From: Paracoccus amoyensis
GTDB taxonomy: Bacteria > Pseudomonadota > Alphaproteobacteria > Rhodobacterales > Rhodobacteraceae
Direction of reading: 5' to 3'
Assembly: GCF_014490725.1 (NCBI RefSeq)
Contig: NZ_JACOQL010000004.1
Location: 310,001 to 374,000 of the forward strand
Length of the DNA: 64,000 bases
A program made the position numbers and the translations under genes. The notes beneath the pieces were generated by a model. That model was given only the letters and a program-made list of their open reading frames with translations, did not search any database and was not told where the DNA came from. Each line of letters begins with the position of its first letter. Within the stretch, counting starts at the first letter, position 1. Below, in pieces: positions 9,172 to 17,870 of the stretch.

Positions 9172-9825
9172 TTATTCCGCTGCGGTCAGACGACGATCAG
9201 AGCTGTTGCCCGTAGGGCGGTAGGCGCGCAGGAACACCTTGGCGGCCGCATCCGCACTGCGTTTCACATCGACCTCGCTGATTGCGTCCCTTTTGCCGAA
9301 CAGCGCAATTTCAAGGACACTTGTTCCCGCCAGCCGAACCAGCTGTTCAGCGGCGATCGTGGTATCGTCGATGTCAAGTTGCCCGGCTTTAACCCAACGG
9401 TCCAACTGAGGCCGCAATTCGTCCACCAGCAACTTGCGCATCGTGCGGCGGTAATCCGCAGCCAGATCTGCAAACCGGCCCGCTTCAGCAACGTGGATAC
9501 GATACAGATGCACCGTCGCGGGATTGACCAGCCAGCCGCTGATCTGTTGTGCAATGGCCGGAATGGCCTCTTGCGCCGTCGCGTCCGGCGGCACGCTGAT
9601 TGGCGTCGCCTTGCTTTGGCGTCGCAACTCTGACCCGATGGCTTCATCGAACATCAGTTTCTTGTCGGGAAAGTAGCTGTAAAGCGTGGCTTTCGACACG
9701 GCGGCCGCTTGTGCGATTTCGTCGACGCTGGCACCCGCGTAACCGTCGCGAAGAAAAATGCTTTTAGCGCCTTCAACCACCTGATTGAATTTCCGGCCTT
9801 GGCTAATCTTCTGTTTCTTGGTCAT
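9172..9825 (-). CDS. TetR/AcrR family transcriptional regulator
   Basis: One-component repressor of 217 residues. The N-terminal helix-turn-helix spans about residues 12-58 (AKSIFLRDGYAGASVDEIAQAAAVSKATLYSYFPDK, read in parts). The C-terminal ligand/dimerisation domain resembles the AefR-like C-terminal TetR type. It is divergent from the glutamate dehydrogenase gene, with about 230 bases between them. It could regulate that gene or only itself; the ligand is unknown. Confidence 0.88.
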   Translation of the reverse strand: MTKKQKISQGRKFNQVVEGAKSIFLRDGYAGASVDEIAQAAAVSKATLYSYFPDKKLMFDEAIGSELRRQSKATPISVPPDATAQEAIPAIAQQISGWLVNPATVHLYRIHVAEAGRFADLAADYRRTMRKLLVDELRPQLDRWVKAGQLDIDDTTIAAEQLVRLAGTSVLEIALFGKRDAISEVDVKRSADAAAKVFLRAYRPTGNSSDRRLTAAE

Positions 9826-9865
9826 GCTTCGTCCTGAATGTGCTAGTTGTGCAAGCGGATCGCCT

Positions 9866-9889
9866 AAATAATGCGCGAACGTACTATTT
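9866..9889. promoter_or_regulatory. Imperfect palindrome, possible TetR operator
   Basis: A 24-base imperfect inverted repeat with arms AAATA and TATTT (about 16 of 24 positions symmetric) lies 41 bases upstream of the TetR start, in the spacer shared with the divergent dehydrogenase gene. Size and position suit an autoregulatory operator. No second copy was found nearby, so the call is tentative. Confidence 0.3.
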
Positions 9890-10056
9890 GGTTTCCGCCT
9901 GAATTCCTATCGGCGGTGCAGCGCCGATCAGCGCGGTGAGGGGACGGCACAACGCTGCGTAAAAAATAATCAAGTCTTTCGTGACGAAGCGCGTCAGCTT
10001 CGACTAGCCTGCAAGATCAGGGAGAGAGAATCGTTCATTTAGTGGAGGAAGGGCTT

Positions 10057-11484
10057 ATGTCAGTCGAGCTAACGTCGTTTCGCGACTCTGTCGAGCGTAT
10101 GTTCACACATGCCGCAAGCTTTATGGATCTGGCCCCGGGACTTGAGGAAAAGATCCGCGTCTGCAATTCGACCTATACCGTGCGCTTTGGCGTCCGATTG
10201 CGGGGGCAGATACACACCTTCACCGGATACAGATCGGTTCATTCCGAACACATGGAGCCAGTGAAGGGCGGTATCCGTTATTCGCTGGACGTGACCCAGG
10301 ATGAGGTCGAGGCGCTGGCGGCGTTGATGACGTATAAATGCTCATTGGTCGAGGTTCCGTTTGGTGGCTCGAAAGGCGGTTTGTGCATCGATCCGCGTGC
10401 GTGGGAGGAACATGAGCTAGAGGCGATCACCCGCCGCTTCACCTATGAACTGTCGCGGCGAAACCTGATTTCACCCAGTCAAAACGTGCCCGCTCCGGAT
10501 ATGGGCACGGGCGAACGGGAAATGGCGTGGATGGCCGACGCCTATAAGCGTCTGCACCCCGATGACATCAATGCGCGTGGCTGCGTGACCGGCAAACCCT
10601 TGTCCTTTGGCGGGATCGCGGGCCGGGTCGAGGCGACGGGCCGTGGCGTTCAATACGCGATCCACGAATTCTTCCGCCATCCCGATGCAATGAAAGCCGC
10701 CGGGATCGAAGGGGGCGTTGCGGGTAAGCGTATCGTTGTGCAGGGCCTGGGCAATGTGGGCTATCACGCGGCCAAGTTCCTTTCGACCGAGGACGATGCC
10801 CGCATTATCGCCGTTGCGGAACGCGATGGCGCGGTGATGAATCCGAACGGGCTGAACATCGACGAATTGCGTCTGCATATCGCTGAAACAGGCGGCGTGC
10901 GCGATTTTCCGGGGGCGGAATATACGCAGCACAGTCTGGGTGCGTTGGAGTTGGAATGCGACATCTTGATCCCTGCGGCGGTCGAAGGTGTCATCAACGC
11001 CGAAAATGCCGACAGGATTCAAACCCGGTTGATTGTCGAGGCGGCCAACGGTCCGGTAACGGCCGAGGCCGACAGCATCCTGAAAAAACGTGGCGTTGTC
11101 ATTATCCCTGACATGTATGCGAATGCGGGCGGCGTGACCGTTTCTTATTTTGAATGGGTCAAGAACCTGACGCATATGCGCTTTGGCCGGATGGAACGGC
11201 GCGAACAGGAAGCCCGACATCTGACATTGGTGAATGAATTGGAAAGGCTTTCGGCAGATCGGGGTCTTGGCTGGACGTTGTCCAGCAACTTCAAGGACAG
11301 GTATCTCAGGGGGGCCAGCGAATTGGAATTGGTCCGCTCGGGTCTGGATGACACGATGCGCGGCGCGTTTCAAAGCATGGCCGAAATCTGGCATACCAAT
11401 GATCGCGTCGATGATTTGCGCACGGCGGCCTATATCGTGTCGATCGACCGCATCTCGCAATCCTATCGTGCAATGGGCCTGTAG
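10057..11484 (+). CDS. gdhA: Glutamate dehydrogenase (Glu/Leu/Phe/Val dehydrogenase family)
   Basis: Oxidises glutamate to 2-oxoglutarate and ammonia, or the reverse, with NAD(P). I chose the ATG at 10057 because GGAGGAAGGG (10044-10053) is a strong ribosome binding site ending three bases before it; a GTG at 10042 would lie over that site. Of 475 residues, KGGIRY is at about 70-75, the substrate lysine lies in TYKCSLVEVPFGGSKGG (K94 and K106), and the Rossmann motif VQGLGNVG is near residue 230. The 475-residue length is somewhat longer than typical hexameric bacterial enzymes (about 420-450). Cofactor preference is not assigned. Confidence 0.9.
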   Translation: MSVELTSFRDSVERMFTHAASFMDLAPGLEEKIRVCNSTYTVRFGVRLRGQIHTFTGYRSVHSEHMEPVKGGIRYSLDVTQDEVEALAALMTYKCSLVEVPFGGSKGGLCIDPRAWEEHELEAITRRFTYELSRRNLISPSQNVPAPDMGTGEREMAWMADAYKRLHPDDINARGCVTGKPLSFGGIAGRVEATGRGVQYAIHEFFRHPDAMKAAGIEGGVAGKRIVVQGLGNVGYHAAKFLSTEDDARIIAVAERDGAVMNPNGLNIDELRLHIAETGGVRDFPGAEYTQHSLGALELECDILIPAAVEGVINAENADRIQTRLIVEAANGPVTAEADSILKKRGVVIIPDMYANAGGVTVSYFEWVKNLTHMRFGRMERREQEARHLTLVNELERLSADRGLGWTLSSNFKDRYLRGASELELVRSGLDDTMRGAFQSMAEIWHTNDRVDDLRTAAYIVSIDRISQSYRAMGL

Positions 11485-11490
11485 GCGGGT

Positions 11491-12441
11491 TTAGGATCTG
11501 GGGGCGGCGGCGCGGCGCAATCGGTCATTGATCGCCGTGCCCAGACCATGATCGGGAACGGGATCGACGGCGATTGGTTTTCCTTCGCGATCCGCGCGGC
11601 GCAGCAGGTCGAACAGATGTGCCGCAGCCTCGGTCAGGTCGCCATTGGGGGACAGGCTGAACGGGCCGGGTCTGCCAAAGGTGATATGGGTTTCACCGTC
11701 GCGCATGTCGGTGGCGTTCAGGCGCAGGCTGGCATTCGGGGCATAATGGCTGGTCAACTGACCGGGCGCGTTCGGTGCATCCTGATCGGCGACAAAGCCC
11801 GCCAGTGCATGGCCAAGTGCGGCCTTGATCGCCTCGGCCGGGATGCCGCCGGGGCGCAGCAGGGTCGCCTGCCCGTGCACCCAACCGACGATGGTGGATT
11901 CGACGCCGACCGGGCAGGGGCCTGCGTCCAGCACGGCCGCGATCCTTCCATTCAGCCCGCCATCCGGGTCCAGCACATGATCCGCGCTGGTCGGGCTGAT
12001 CCGCCCGGATGCGTTGGCGGAAGGCGCGGCGACCGGGCCGCCAAATTGCCGCAGCAACCGTTGTGCCGTGTCATCTGCAGGCACGCGCAAGGCTATCGTG
12101 TCCAGCCCTGCCGTCACCAGCGACGCGATACCTGCATCAGGACGCAGCGGCAGAACCAGCGTCAGCGCGCCCGGCCAGAAAGCATCGGCCAGCAGCGCAG
12201 CTTCGGGGCCGAACACCGCAATCTGGTTCGCCGCGCCCATATCCGGCAGATGCACGATCAGCGGATTAAACGAAGGTCTTCCCTTGGCGTCATAGATGCG
12301 GGCCACTGCATCGCCGCTGTGGGCGTCACCGGCCAGGCCATAAACCGTCTCGGTCGGGATCGCGACGGTTTCGCCGGCGGCCAGCAGTTCCGCGGCCCGC
12401 GCGATGCCGCTGTCATCCGCTATCAGTCTTTCGGTTTTCAT
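11491..12441 (-). CDS. tsaC: L-threonylcarbamoyladenylate synthase (Sua5/YrdC family)
   Basis: Makes threonylcarbamoyl-AMP from threonine, bicarbonate and ATP, the first step of the universal t6A37 modification of ANN-decoding tRNAs. The 316-residue length marks the two-domain Sua5 form. The YrdC catalytic domain (about 1-205, with TETVYGLAGDA and KGRPSFNPLIVHL) is followed by a C-terminal Sua5 domain beginning near PGQLTSHYAP. It converges with gdhA, with only six bases between the stops, and is divergent from the acyl-CoA dehydrogenase gene. Confidence 0.95.
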   Translation of the reverse strand: MKTERLIADDSGIARAAELLAAGETVAIPTETVYGLAGDAHSGDAVARIYDAKGRPSFNPLIVHLPDMGAANQIAVFGPEAALLADAFWPGALTLVLPLRPDAGIASLVTAGLDTIALRVPADDTAQRLLRQFGGPVAAPSANASGRISPTSADHVLDPDGGLNGRIAAVLDAGPCPVGVESTIVGWVHGQATLLRPGGIPAEAIKAALGHALAGFVADQDAPNAPGQLTSHYAPNASLRLNATDMRDGETHITFGRPGPFSLSPNGDLTEAAAHLFDLLRRADREGKPIAVDPVPDHGLGTAINDRLRRAAAPRS

Positions 12442-12553
12442 TATGACGCCGGGTTTCGGTTGAGCCTGTCGACAGGGTTCCTAAGATGCCTGCACATGAA
12501 GTTTGATAATCGCGACTCGGGCGAATGCCAAGGCGCGCGTGGGGGAGAGGCAG

Positions 12554-14251
12554 ATGGCCTATAAAGCACCAGTCGAGCAGATCAGTTTCATCTTGAACAA
12601 TATCGTCGGGTTTCCTGAACTTGCCGCAAGCGAGCGCTTTGTCGATGCCACGCCTGAAACTGCCGGGGCGATCCTGTCCGAAGCAGGCAAAATGGCAACC
12701 AATGTGCTGGCCCGCCTGAACCGGAATGGCGACGAACATCCGGCCGCGCTGGAAAATGGCAAGCTGCGGTCCAGCCCCGGCTATGCCGACGGGTTTCGCG
12801 CAATTGCCGATGGTGGCTGGATCGGGCTGCCCGCCAACCCCGAATATGGCGGAATGGGTTTGCCACAGGCGCTGAACATGTCGGTGTCGGAAATGATGGC
12901 CGGCGCCTGCCTTGCACTGCAACTGAACCCGCTGCTGACTCAGGGCCAGATCGAGGCCTTGGAACATCATGCCAGCGATGAGTTGAAGGCATTGTATCTG
13001 CCCAAGCTGATTTCGGGCGAATGGTCGGGCACGATGAACCTGACCGAGCCGGGCGCAGGCAGCGATGTTGGCGCCCTGTCGTCCAGGGCCGACCGCAATG
13101 ACGACGGCACCTATTCCGTGACCGGACAGAAAATATTCATCACCTGGGGCGACAGCGATGTGACGGAAAACGTCTGTCATCTGGTGCTTGCGCGTCTGCC
13201 CGACGGCGGCAAGGGGACCAAAGGCATCAGCCTGTTCATGGTGCCCAAGCTGATCCCGGATGAAAACGGCAATCCCGGTGTGGCCAACAAGCTGAAGGTC
13301 GTCAGCCTTGAGGAAAAGATGGGCATTCACGGCAGCCCGACCTGCGTGATGTCCTATGAAGGCGCGACCGGCTGGCTGGTTGGCAAGGAACATGGCGGGA
13401 TGGCCGCGATGTTCACCATGATGAACGTCGCACGTTTGGGGGTGGGCGTTCAGGGCGTTGGCGTGGCGGAAGCCGCGTTGCAGCAGGCCGTGGCCTATGC
13501 CCAAGAGCGCAACCAGATGGGGCCGATCATCCAGCACCCCGATGTGCGCCGGATGCTGGCCACAGCGCGGGCCGAGGTATTTGCCGCCCGCGCCATCTGT
13601 CTGGCCTGTGCCACCGCCATCGACATGCAGATCGCGACCGGCGACGCCGATCAGGCGGCCCGCGCCGCTTTCCTGACGCCGATCGCCAAGGCCTATGGCA
13701 CAGATGTCGGCTGCCGCGTGGCCGATACCGGCGTGCAGGTCCATGGCGGTATGGGCTATGTCGAGGAGACCGGCGCGGCGCAATATCTGCGCGATGTCCG
13801 CATCACCCCGATCTATGAAGGCACCAACGGCATTCAGGCGATGGACCTTGTGGGGCGCAAGCTGTCGGATGGCGGAGAGGCCGCCATGCGTCTGCTGGAC
13901 GAAATTCTTGACGCGGCCAAGGCCGCGCAATCCGCCCATCCGGCATTGGCCAATCAAGTCTGGCAGGCAGCCGAGACGCTGCGCGAAGCAACACAGGACA
14001 TGCTGGAACGTGACTTGTCCGAACGCTTTGCCGGTGCCGTTCCTTATCTGTCGGCTTTTGCCCGCGTGCTGGGCGGGGCATATCACCTGAAAGCCGTGCA
14101 GGCGGGGGGGGCAGATCATCTGGCGCTGGCGCGTGTCTACATGGCTCGCGTGCTGCCCCGATACGCCTCCGATCTGGTCGAGGCGCAGGCGGGGCTGGCC
14201 GATCTGACCGATATCGACGATGCCGTTCTGGCCGGTGATTTCCGGGCGTGA
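12554..14251 (+). CDS. Acyl-CoA dehydrogenase with C-terminal extension (DmdC-like)
   Basis: FAD enzyme of 565 residues that inserts a 2,3-double bond into an acyl-CoA and passes electrons to ETF. It belongs to the long form with an extra C-terminal acyl-CoA dehydrogenase domain, whose members include 3-methylmercaptopropionyl-CoA dehydrogenase DmdC of DMSP breakdown. Visible motifs are NLTEPGAGSDVGAL, KIFITWGD, and RITPIYEGTNGIQAMDLVGRK with the catalytic-region glutamate. GGGGGAGAGG at 12541-12550 is the ribosome binding site that fixes the start. The GTG start of the hydrolase gene overlaps its stop. The real substrate is not determinable; no other dmd genes are in view. Confidence 0.88.
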   Translation: MAYKAPVEQISFILNNIVGFPELAASERFVDATPETAGAILSEAGKMATNVLARLNRNGDEHPAALENGKLRSSPGYADGFRAIADGGWIGLPANPEYGGMGLPQALNMSVSEMMAGACLALQLNPLLTQGQIEALEHHASDELKALYLPKLISGEWSGTMNLTEPGAGSDVGALSSRADRNDDGTYSVTGQKIFITWGDSDVTENVCHLVLARLPDGGKGTKGISLFMVPKLIPDENGNPGVANKLKVVSLEEKMGIHGSPTCVMSYEGATGWLVGKEHGGMAAMFTMMNVARLGVGVQGVGVAEAALQQAVAYAQERNQMGPIIQHPDVRRMLATARAEVFAARAICLACATAIDMQIATGDADQAARAAFLTPIAKAYGTDVGCRVADTGVQVHGGMGYVEETGAAQYLRDVRITPIYEGTNGIQAMDLVGRKLSDGGEAAMRLLDEILDAAKAAQSAHPALANQVWQAAETLREATQDMLERDLSERFAGAVPYLSAFARVLGGAYHLKAVQAGGADHLALARVYMARVLPRYASDLVEAQAGLADLTDIDDAVLAGDFRA

Positions 14252-15270
14252 TCGGCAACCCCTTCCCCACGCCCCCGGCCGAGGGGGACGCAACCGAGAT
14301 TGCACCCGGCGTACTGTGGATGCGGCTTCCCCTGCCGATGACGCTGGATCATGTGAATGTCTATGCGCTGGATGATGGTGATGGCTGGACCATCGTCGAT
14401 ACCGGCTTTGACAGCAAACGCGGCCGCGCAATCTGGCAGGTGTTGCGCGCGCGTCCGTTGGCTGGGCGTCCGGTCCGGCGTGTTATCGGCACGCACCATC
14501 ACCCCGATCATATCGGCTTGGCCGGCTGGCTGATGGCCCAGGACGGTGCGGAATTCATGATCAGCCGCACCGCGTGGTTGATGGCGCGAATGCTGGTGCT
14601 GGATGTGCAGGAAAAACCGTCGGAACAGGCGCTGACATTCTGGCGCCGCGCGGGAATGCCCACCGATATTCTTGCTGCCCGCGCCAAGGAACGCCCGTTC
14701 AACTTTGCCGATGTGGTTCATCCGTTTCCGCCGGGCTTCACCCGCTTGAGCGACGGCCAGCAGCTTGCATTCGGGGGGCGGCGCTGGCGTGTCGTCATGG
14801 GGCATGGCCATGCGCCCTGCCACGCAACCTTCTGGTCGCTGGATGATGATCTGGTGATAGGCGGCGATCAGCTTTTGCCATCCATCTCGCCCAATCTGGG
14901 GGTCTATCCGACCGAACCAGACGCCGATCCTGTGTCTGAATGGCTGGAGAGTTGTCAGAAAATGTCCGATCTGGCCGAGGCCAGGCATCTGGTGCTGCCC
15001 GGTCACAAGCTGCCCTTCACCGGTCTGCCCACCCGGCTGCGACAATTGATCGAAAACCATTACAGCGCGCTGGACCGTCTGGACAAGGCGCTGACAAAAG
15101 GGGCGCGCACTGCCGTTGGGTGCTTTGACATTCTGTTCAAGCGTCAGATCGGGCAGGGTGAACTGGGTCTGGCCCTGGTCGAGGCCGTCGCCCATATCAA
15201 CTACCTGCGTCATAAGGGATTGATACAACAGGTCGGCGAAACTGACGGCGCAGTGTTGTGGGGGGCGTGA
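14248..15270 (+). CDS. Metallo-beta-lactamase-fold hydrolase
   Basis: Dinuclear zinc hydrolase of 340 residues with the signature THHHPDHIG (HxHxDH) near residue 90, GHGHAPCH, and a later GGDQLLPSISPN. A C-terminal winged-helix-like region of the BLACT_WH type follows. It starts with GTG overlapping the acyl-CoA dehydrogenase stop (GTGA), so the two are co-expressed. A thioesterase-like or lactonase role in acyl-CoA metabolism is conceivable but only inferred from that linkage. Confidence 0.87.
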   Translation: MIGNPFPTPPAEGDATEIAPGVLWMRLPLPMTLDHVNVYALDDGDGWTIVDTGFDSKRGRAIWQVLRARPLAGRPVRRVIGTHHHPDHIGLAGWLMAQDGAEFMISRTAWLMARMLVLDVQEKPSEQALTFWRRAGMPTDILAARAKERPFNFADVVHPFPPGFTRLSDGQQLAFGGRRWRVVMGHGHAPCHATFWSLDDDLVIGGDQLLPSISPNLGVYPTEPDADPVSEWLESCQKMSDLAEARHLVLPGHKLPFTGLPTRLRQLIENHYSALDRLDKALTKGARTAVGCFDILFKRQIGQGELGLALVEAVAHINYLRHKGLIQQVGETDGAVLWGA

Positions 15271-15321
15271 CAGAAAGCGCGCTTTCCGCTATCGGATGAG
15301 AAAGGCGGACAGGAGAACAGC

Positions 15322-15474
15322 ATGGCCTCGCATCACGAAGTGACCGATTACGAACCGGGCAAAATGGACATTACCGAGCACAAGAAGACTTTTGACGGTT
15401 TTATCAAGATGGTGACATGGAGTTCCATCGTGTCCATCGTCATCCTGATCTTCATGGCGCTGGTTAACGCCTGA
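15322..15474 (+). CDS. ctaH: aa3-type cytochrome c oxidase subunit IV
   Basis: Single-helix subunit of 50 residues (MASHHEVTDYEPGKMDI, then FIKMVTWSSIVSIVILIFMAL). From memory it aligns without gaps to Paracoccus denitrificans subunit IV, which starts MASHHEITDH, contains GEMDI and has its helix in the same place. The subunit sits at the edge of the oxidase and is not required for activity in P. denitrificans. AGGAGA at 15311-15316 is the ribosome binding site. The gene stands alone, away from other oxidase genes, as I recall for Paracoccus. Confidence 0.92.
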   Translation: MASHHEVTDYEPGKMDITEHKKTFDGFIKMVTWSSIVSIVILIFMALVNA

Positions 15475-15498
15475 TCGGCTGCGTAAGGCGAATTATCA

Positions 15499-16122
15499 AT
15501 GAAAAGACGCGTGTTTCTGGCGGCGGCTGCGCCTGCCTTTCTGGCCGCTTGCGGTGCTGACAATATCTGGGCCAGCGATGAAGCGGTGCGCAAGGCGCGT
15601 TTCGTCTCGGGCGAGCCTCCGTCGATCACCCTGTTCACGGTGATCGGTATTCCGCGCGGCGAAGGCGGCCATTCGGCGTTGATGATCAACGGCAGCCAAC
15701 GCGTGATCTATGATCCGGCGGGCAGTTGGAACCATCCCTATATCCCTGAACGGCATGATGTGCTGTATGGGATCACGGATAACTACAAGAACTTCTATAT
15801 CGACTACCATGCCCGCAGCACCTATTGGGTCGCCGAGGACAAGGTTTATGTCAGTCGCGAGGTTGCCGATCTGGCCATTCGTCGGGCCGAAGCGAACGGG
15901 GCGGCGAACAAAAGCTTTTGCGCGGTCGCCAGCAGCGCAGTGCTGCGCGGTGTGCCGGGGTTTCAGGGCGCGCCGTCCGGCTTTTCGCCGATCAAGCTGC
16001 GTGAATGGTTCCGGACGCTTCCCGGCGTGGAATCCAAGCATCACCGTGACGGCGATCCGGCCAATAACCACGATGTCCTGCTGCGCCAGAAGGATGGCAC
16101 GATGACGGGTTACAGAAGGTAA
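15499..16122 (+). CDS. Putative Tat-exported lipoprotein, function unknown
   Basis: Hypothetical protein of 207 residues. The N-terminus KRRVFLA fits a twin-arginine motif and runs into a lipobox (FLAAC), suggesting export in a folded state and lipidation. The mature part contains GEGGHSALMINGSQRVIYDPAG and NKSFCAVASSAVLRG. The first resembles the histidine-containing start of a papain-like or NlpC-type fold, and a cysteine follows later, but the order and spacing are not diagnostic. It begins 24 bases after ctaH, so they may share a transcript. It overlaps convergent azlD by 13 bases. Confidence 0.7.
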   Translation: MKRRVFLAAAAPAFLAACGADNIWASDEAVRKARFVSGEPPSITLFTVIGIPRGEGGHSALMINGSQRVIYDPAGSWNHPYIPERHDVLYGITDNYKNFYIDYHARSTYWVAEDKVYVSREVADLAIRRAEANGAANKSFCAVASSAVLRGVPGFQGAPSGFSPIKLREWFRTLPGVESKHHRDGDPANNHDVLLRQKDGTMTGYRR

Positions 16123-16442
16123 AGCATCAGCGCCAGCGTTCCTGCCCCCGCGATGATCGCTGCGATCACATTGCGGGTCAGGATGCCGACAATCAGGGTT
16201 GCCGCCGCCGCCGACAGGCGCGCGGGATCGGGTTCGCCCCCGGTCGCCGCGGGCCATGTCACCAGCGGCGCAACCAGCGCAGGCAGCACCGCGACCGGCG
16301 TATAGCGCAGCATCCGCAACGCCCATTCTGGGATCTCGCGATTGCCGAGCGAGCCGAGGAAAGACCAGCGCAGCAGGAACGTCCCGATTCCCAGAATAAC
16401 AATGACGATCCAGATTTGCAGATCGCTGTAACCGCCGCTCAT
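16110..16442 (-). CDS. azlD: AzlD family branched-chain amino acid exporter small subunit
   Basis: Membrane protein of 110 residues with four hydrophobic helices and the family's FLLRWSFLG and RYTPVAVLPALVAPL segments. AzlD pairs with the larger AzlC permease to export branched-chain amino acids or analogues. Its start overlaps the azlC stop as ATGA. Its 3' end overlaps the convergent lipoprotein gene. Confidence 0.9.
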   Translation of the reverse strand: MSGGYSDLQIWIVIVILGIGTFLLRWSFLGSLGNREIPEWALRMLRYTPVAVLPALVAPLVTWPAATGGEPDPARLSAAAATLIVGILTRNVIAAIIAGAGTLALMLYLL

Positions 16443-17224
16443 GCCGGTTTCCTCCGCTTTTCGGTCCAGACCTCGACATAAGCCCCGGCCATCATCCCAA
16501 GCGGCGCCGCGACCAGCAGGCCAAGACCCGATGGCATGCCCGCGAACAGAAGTGCCGCGACGATGGCGACAAAGCAGGCTGCCAGATGCGCGGGCGTCCG
16601 CAGCATCGGCGCGATCATCGCGATAAAGGTGATCGGCACCGCGAAATCCAGCGCCATATCATCGGGGATCGCATTGCCCAGCGTCGCGCCCAGCCATGTC
16701 GCGATCATCCACGGCCCGCAAACGGCGATCGCCGCGCCCGCGAAATAGGCCAGCCGCTGCGTCAGTGTCAGGCGCGGATATTTTTCGTAATGCTGGATCG
16801 ACAGAACATAGGTCTGGTCGATCATGGAATAGGCGACCCATGCCTTTTGCCTGTTGCTGGCCTCGCCCAGCCAGGGCACCAGCGATGCCGAATACATCGC
16901 CATCCGCAGATTCACGGCCAGCGCCGAAATGACGACAATGATCGCCGGGGTGTTTTCGCTGATAAGTTGCACGGCGGTGAACTGTGACGCCCCCGCGAGC
17001 ACCAGAATCGAAAAGCCCATAACTTGCAGGATATCCATCCCGGCTTCCATCGCGACGACCCCGAACAGAAGCCCGAAAGGGATGATCACGATCAAAAACG
17101 GGATCGATTGGACCATGCCGTGAACCATCGCCTCTCGCGGGGTTCGTGACAGGGCGCGTGTGATCACCGGGTCATCGGCGACCGGTTGCTGATGATCGGG
17201 GCGCGGAGCCGGGGTCGGAGACAT
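16439..17224 (-). CDS. azlC: AzlC family branched-chain amino acid export permease
   Basis: Permease of 261 residues (PF03591 type) with about seven to eight hydrophobic segments; IPFGLLFGVVAMEAG and ASQFTAVQLI are characteristic. Translation is coupled to azlD. I chose the ATG at 17224 (MSPTPAPRP), although codons stay open up to an ATG at 17266, because a ~40-residue cytoplasmic leader is already generous for the family. No Lrp-type regulator is adjacent. Confidence 0.88.
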   Translation of the reverse strand: MSPTPAPRPDHQQPVADDPVITRALSRTPREAMVHGMVQSIPFLIVIIPFGLLFGVVAMEAGMDILQVMGFSILVLAGASQFTAVQLISENTPAIIVVISALAVNLRMAMYSASLVPWLGEASNRQKAWVAYSMIDQTYVLSIQHYEKYPRLTLTQRLAYFAGAAIAVCGPWMIATWLGATLGNAIPDDMALDFAVPITFIAMIAPMLRTPAHLAACFVAIVAALLFAGMPSGLGLLVAAPLGMMAGAYVEVWTEKRRKPA

Positions 17225-17303
17225 TGCGCTTTCGCTTTCGGATGGTTCGCGGCACCTTGCTGTCATGACGCAGAACAAGAAGCAAGTTGGCGGGCCACAA
17301 AAC

Positions 17304-17788
17304 ATGCAGATCGCCAGCCCGATTCCCGCAGCTTACCTGACCGACGCCACGCGCATGTGGTGGCGCAGTTTTGGCCCGCGGCGCCTGCAACGGCGGCTGC
17401 CCAGCGTCTGTCCCGCGCATGGCGTAGCCGCCATTGACGGTCGGGGGGAATTGGCCGGAATCATGGGATTGCGGGATTCTGATGGGGGGTTTCTTCTGAC
17501 GCAATCGCTGGCGGTGCGCTGGCTGTATCGTGCCGCTCCGCCGACCGGCGATCTGGTGATCGATGGCATCGTGACGCGGAACCGCCGTGCGGCACCGGGC
17601 GCGCACTTCTGGTCGAAGGTATGGCCCGCGCGAAACAGGCCAACCGCCCCGGATTGAGGGCCGAGGTCTTGGCCCGCAACACACCCGCCATCGCCTTTTA
17701 TCGCGCCCTTGGTTTTTCCGAGGTCGCGCGTGGCCGCTATGGCTGGCCATGGGCGGGGCAGGTGGTCGTGATGCGCCGCGCGGTTTGA
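17304..17788 (+). pseudogene. GNAT family acetyltransferase, disrupted by a frameshift
   Basis: Two overlapping frames together encode one ordinary acetyltransferase. The first, from 17304 (or 17265), carries the N-terminal half up to IDGIVTRNRRAAPGA. The second resumes near 17606 with LLVEGMARAKQ, then AEVLARNTPAIAFYRALGF, the GNAT motif B tyrosine/GF ending, and stops at 17788. Joining them needs one extra base around 17603-17606. The first frame alone would end in an unrelated tail at 17657. Either the gene is decayed in this strain or the assembly has a one-base error. Substrate unknown. Confidence 0.72.
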
Positions 17789-17870
17789 CGCATGGTTCCG
17801 ATTTGGGTTGCGCTGTGCCCTGCAAGCCGATTTGCTGCCCACCATATCTGATGACCGAACTGGAGGGATC

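Noticed and set aside
12413..14431. 672-codon open frame antisense to the acyl-CoA dehydrogenase
   Set aside because: Same low-quality composition and no ribosome binding site; the plus-strand gene explains the region.
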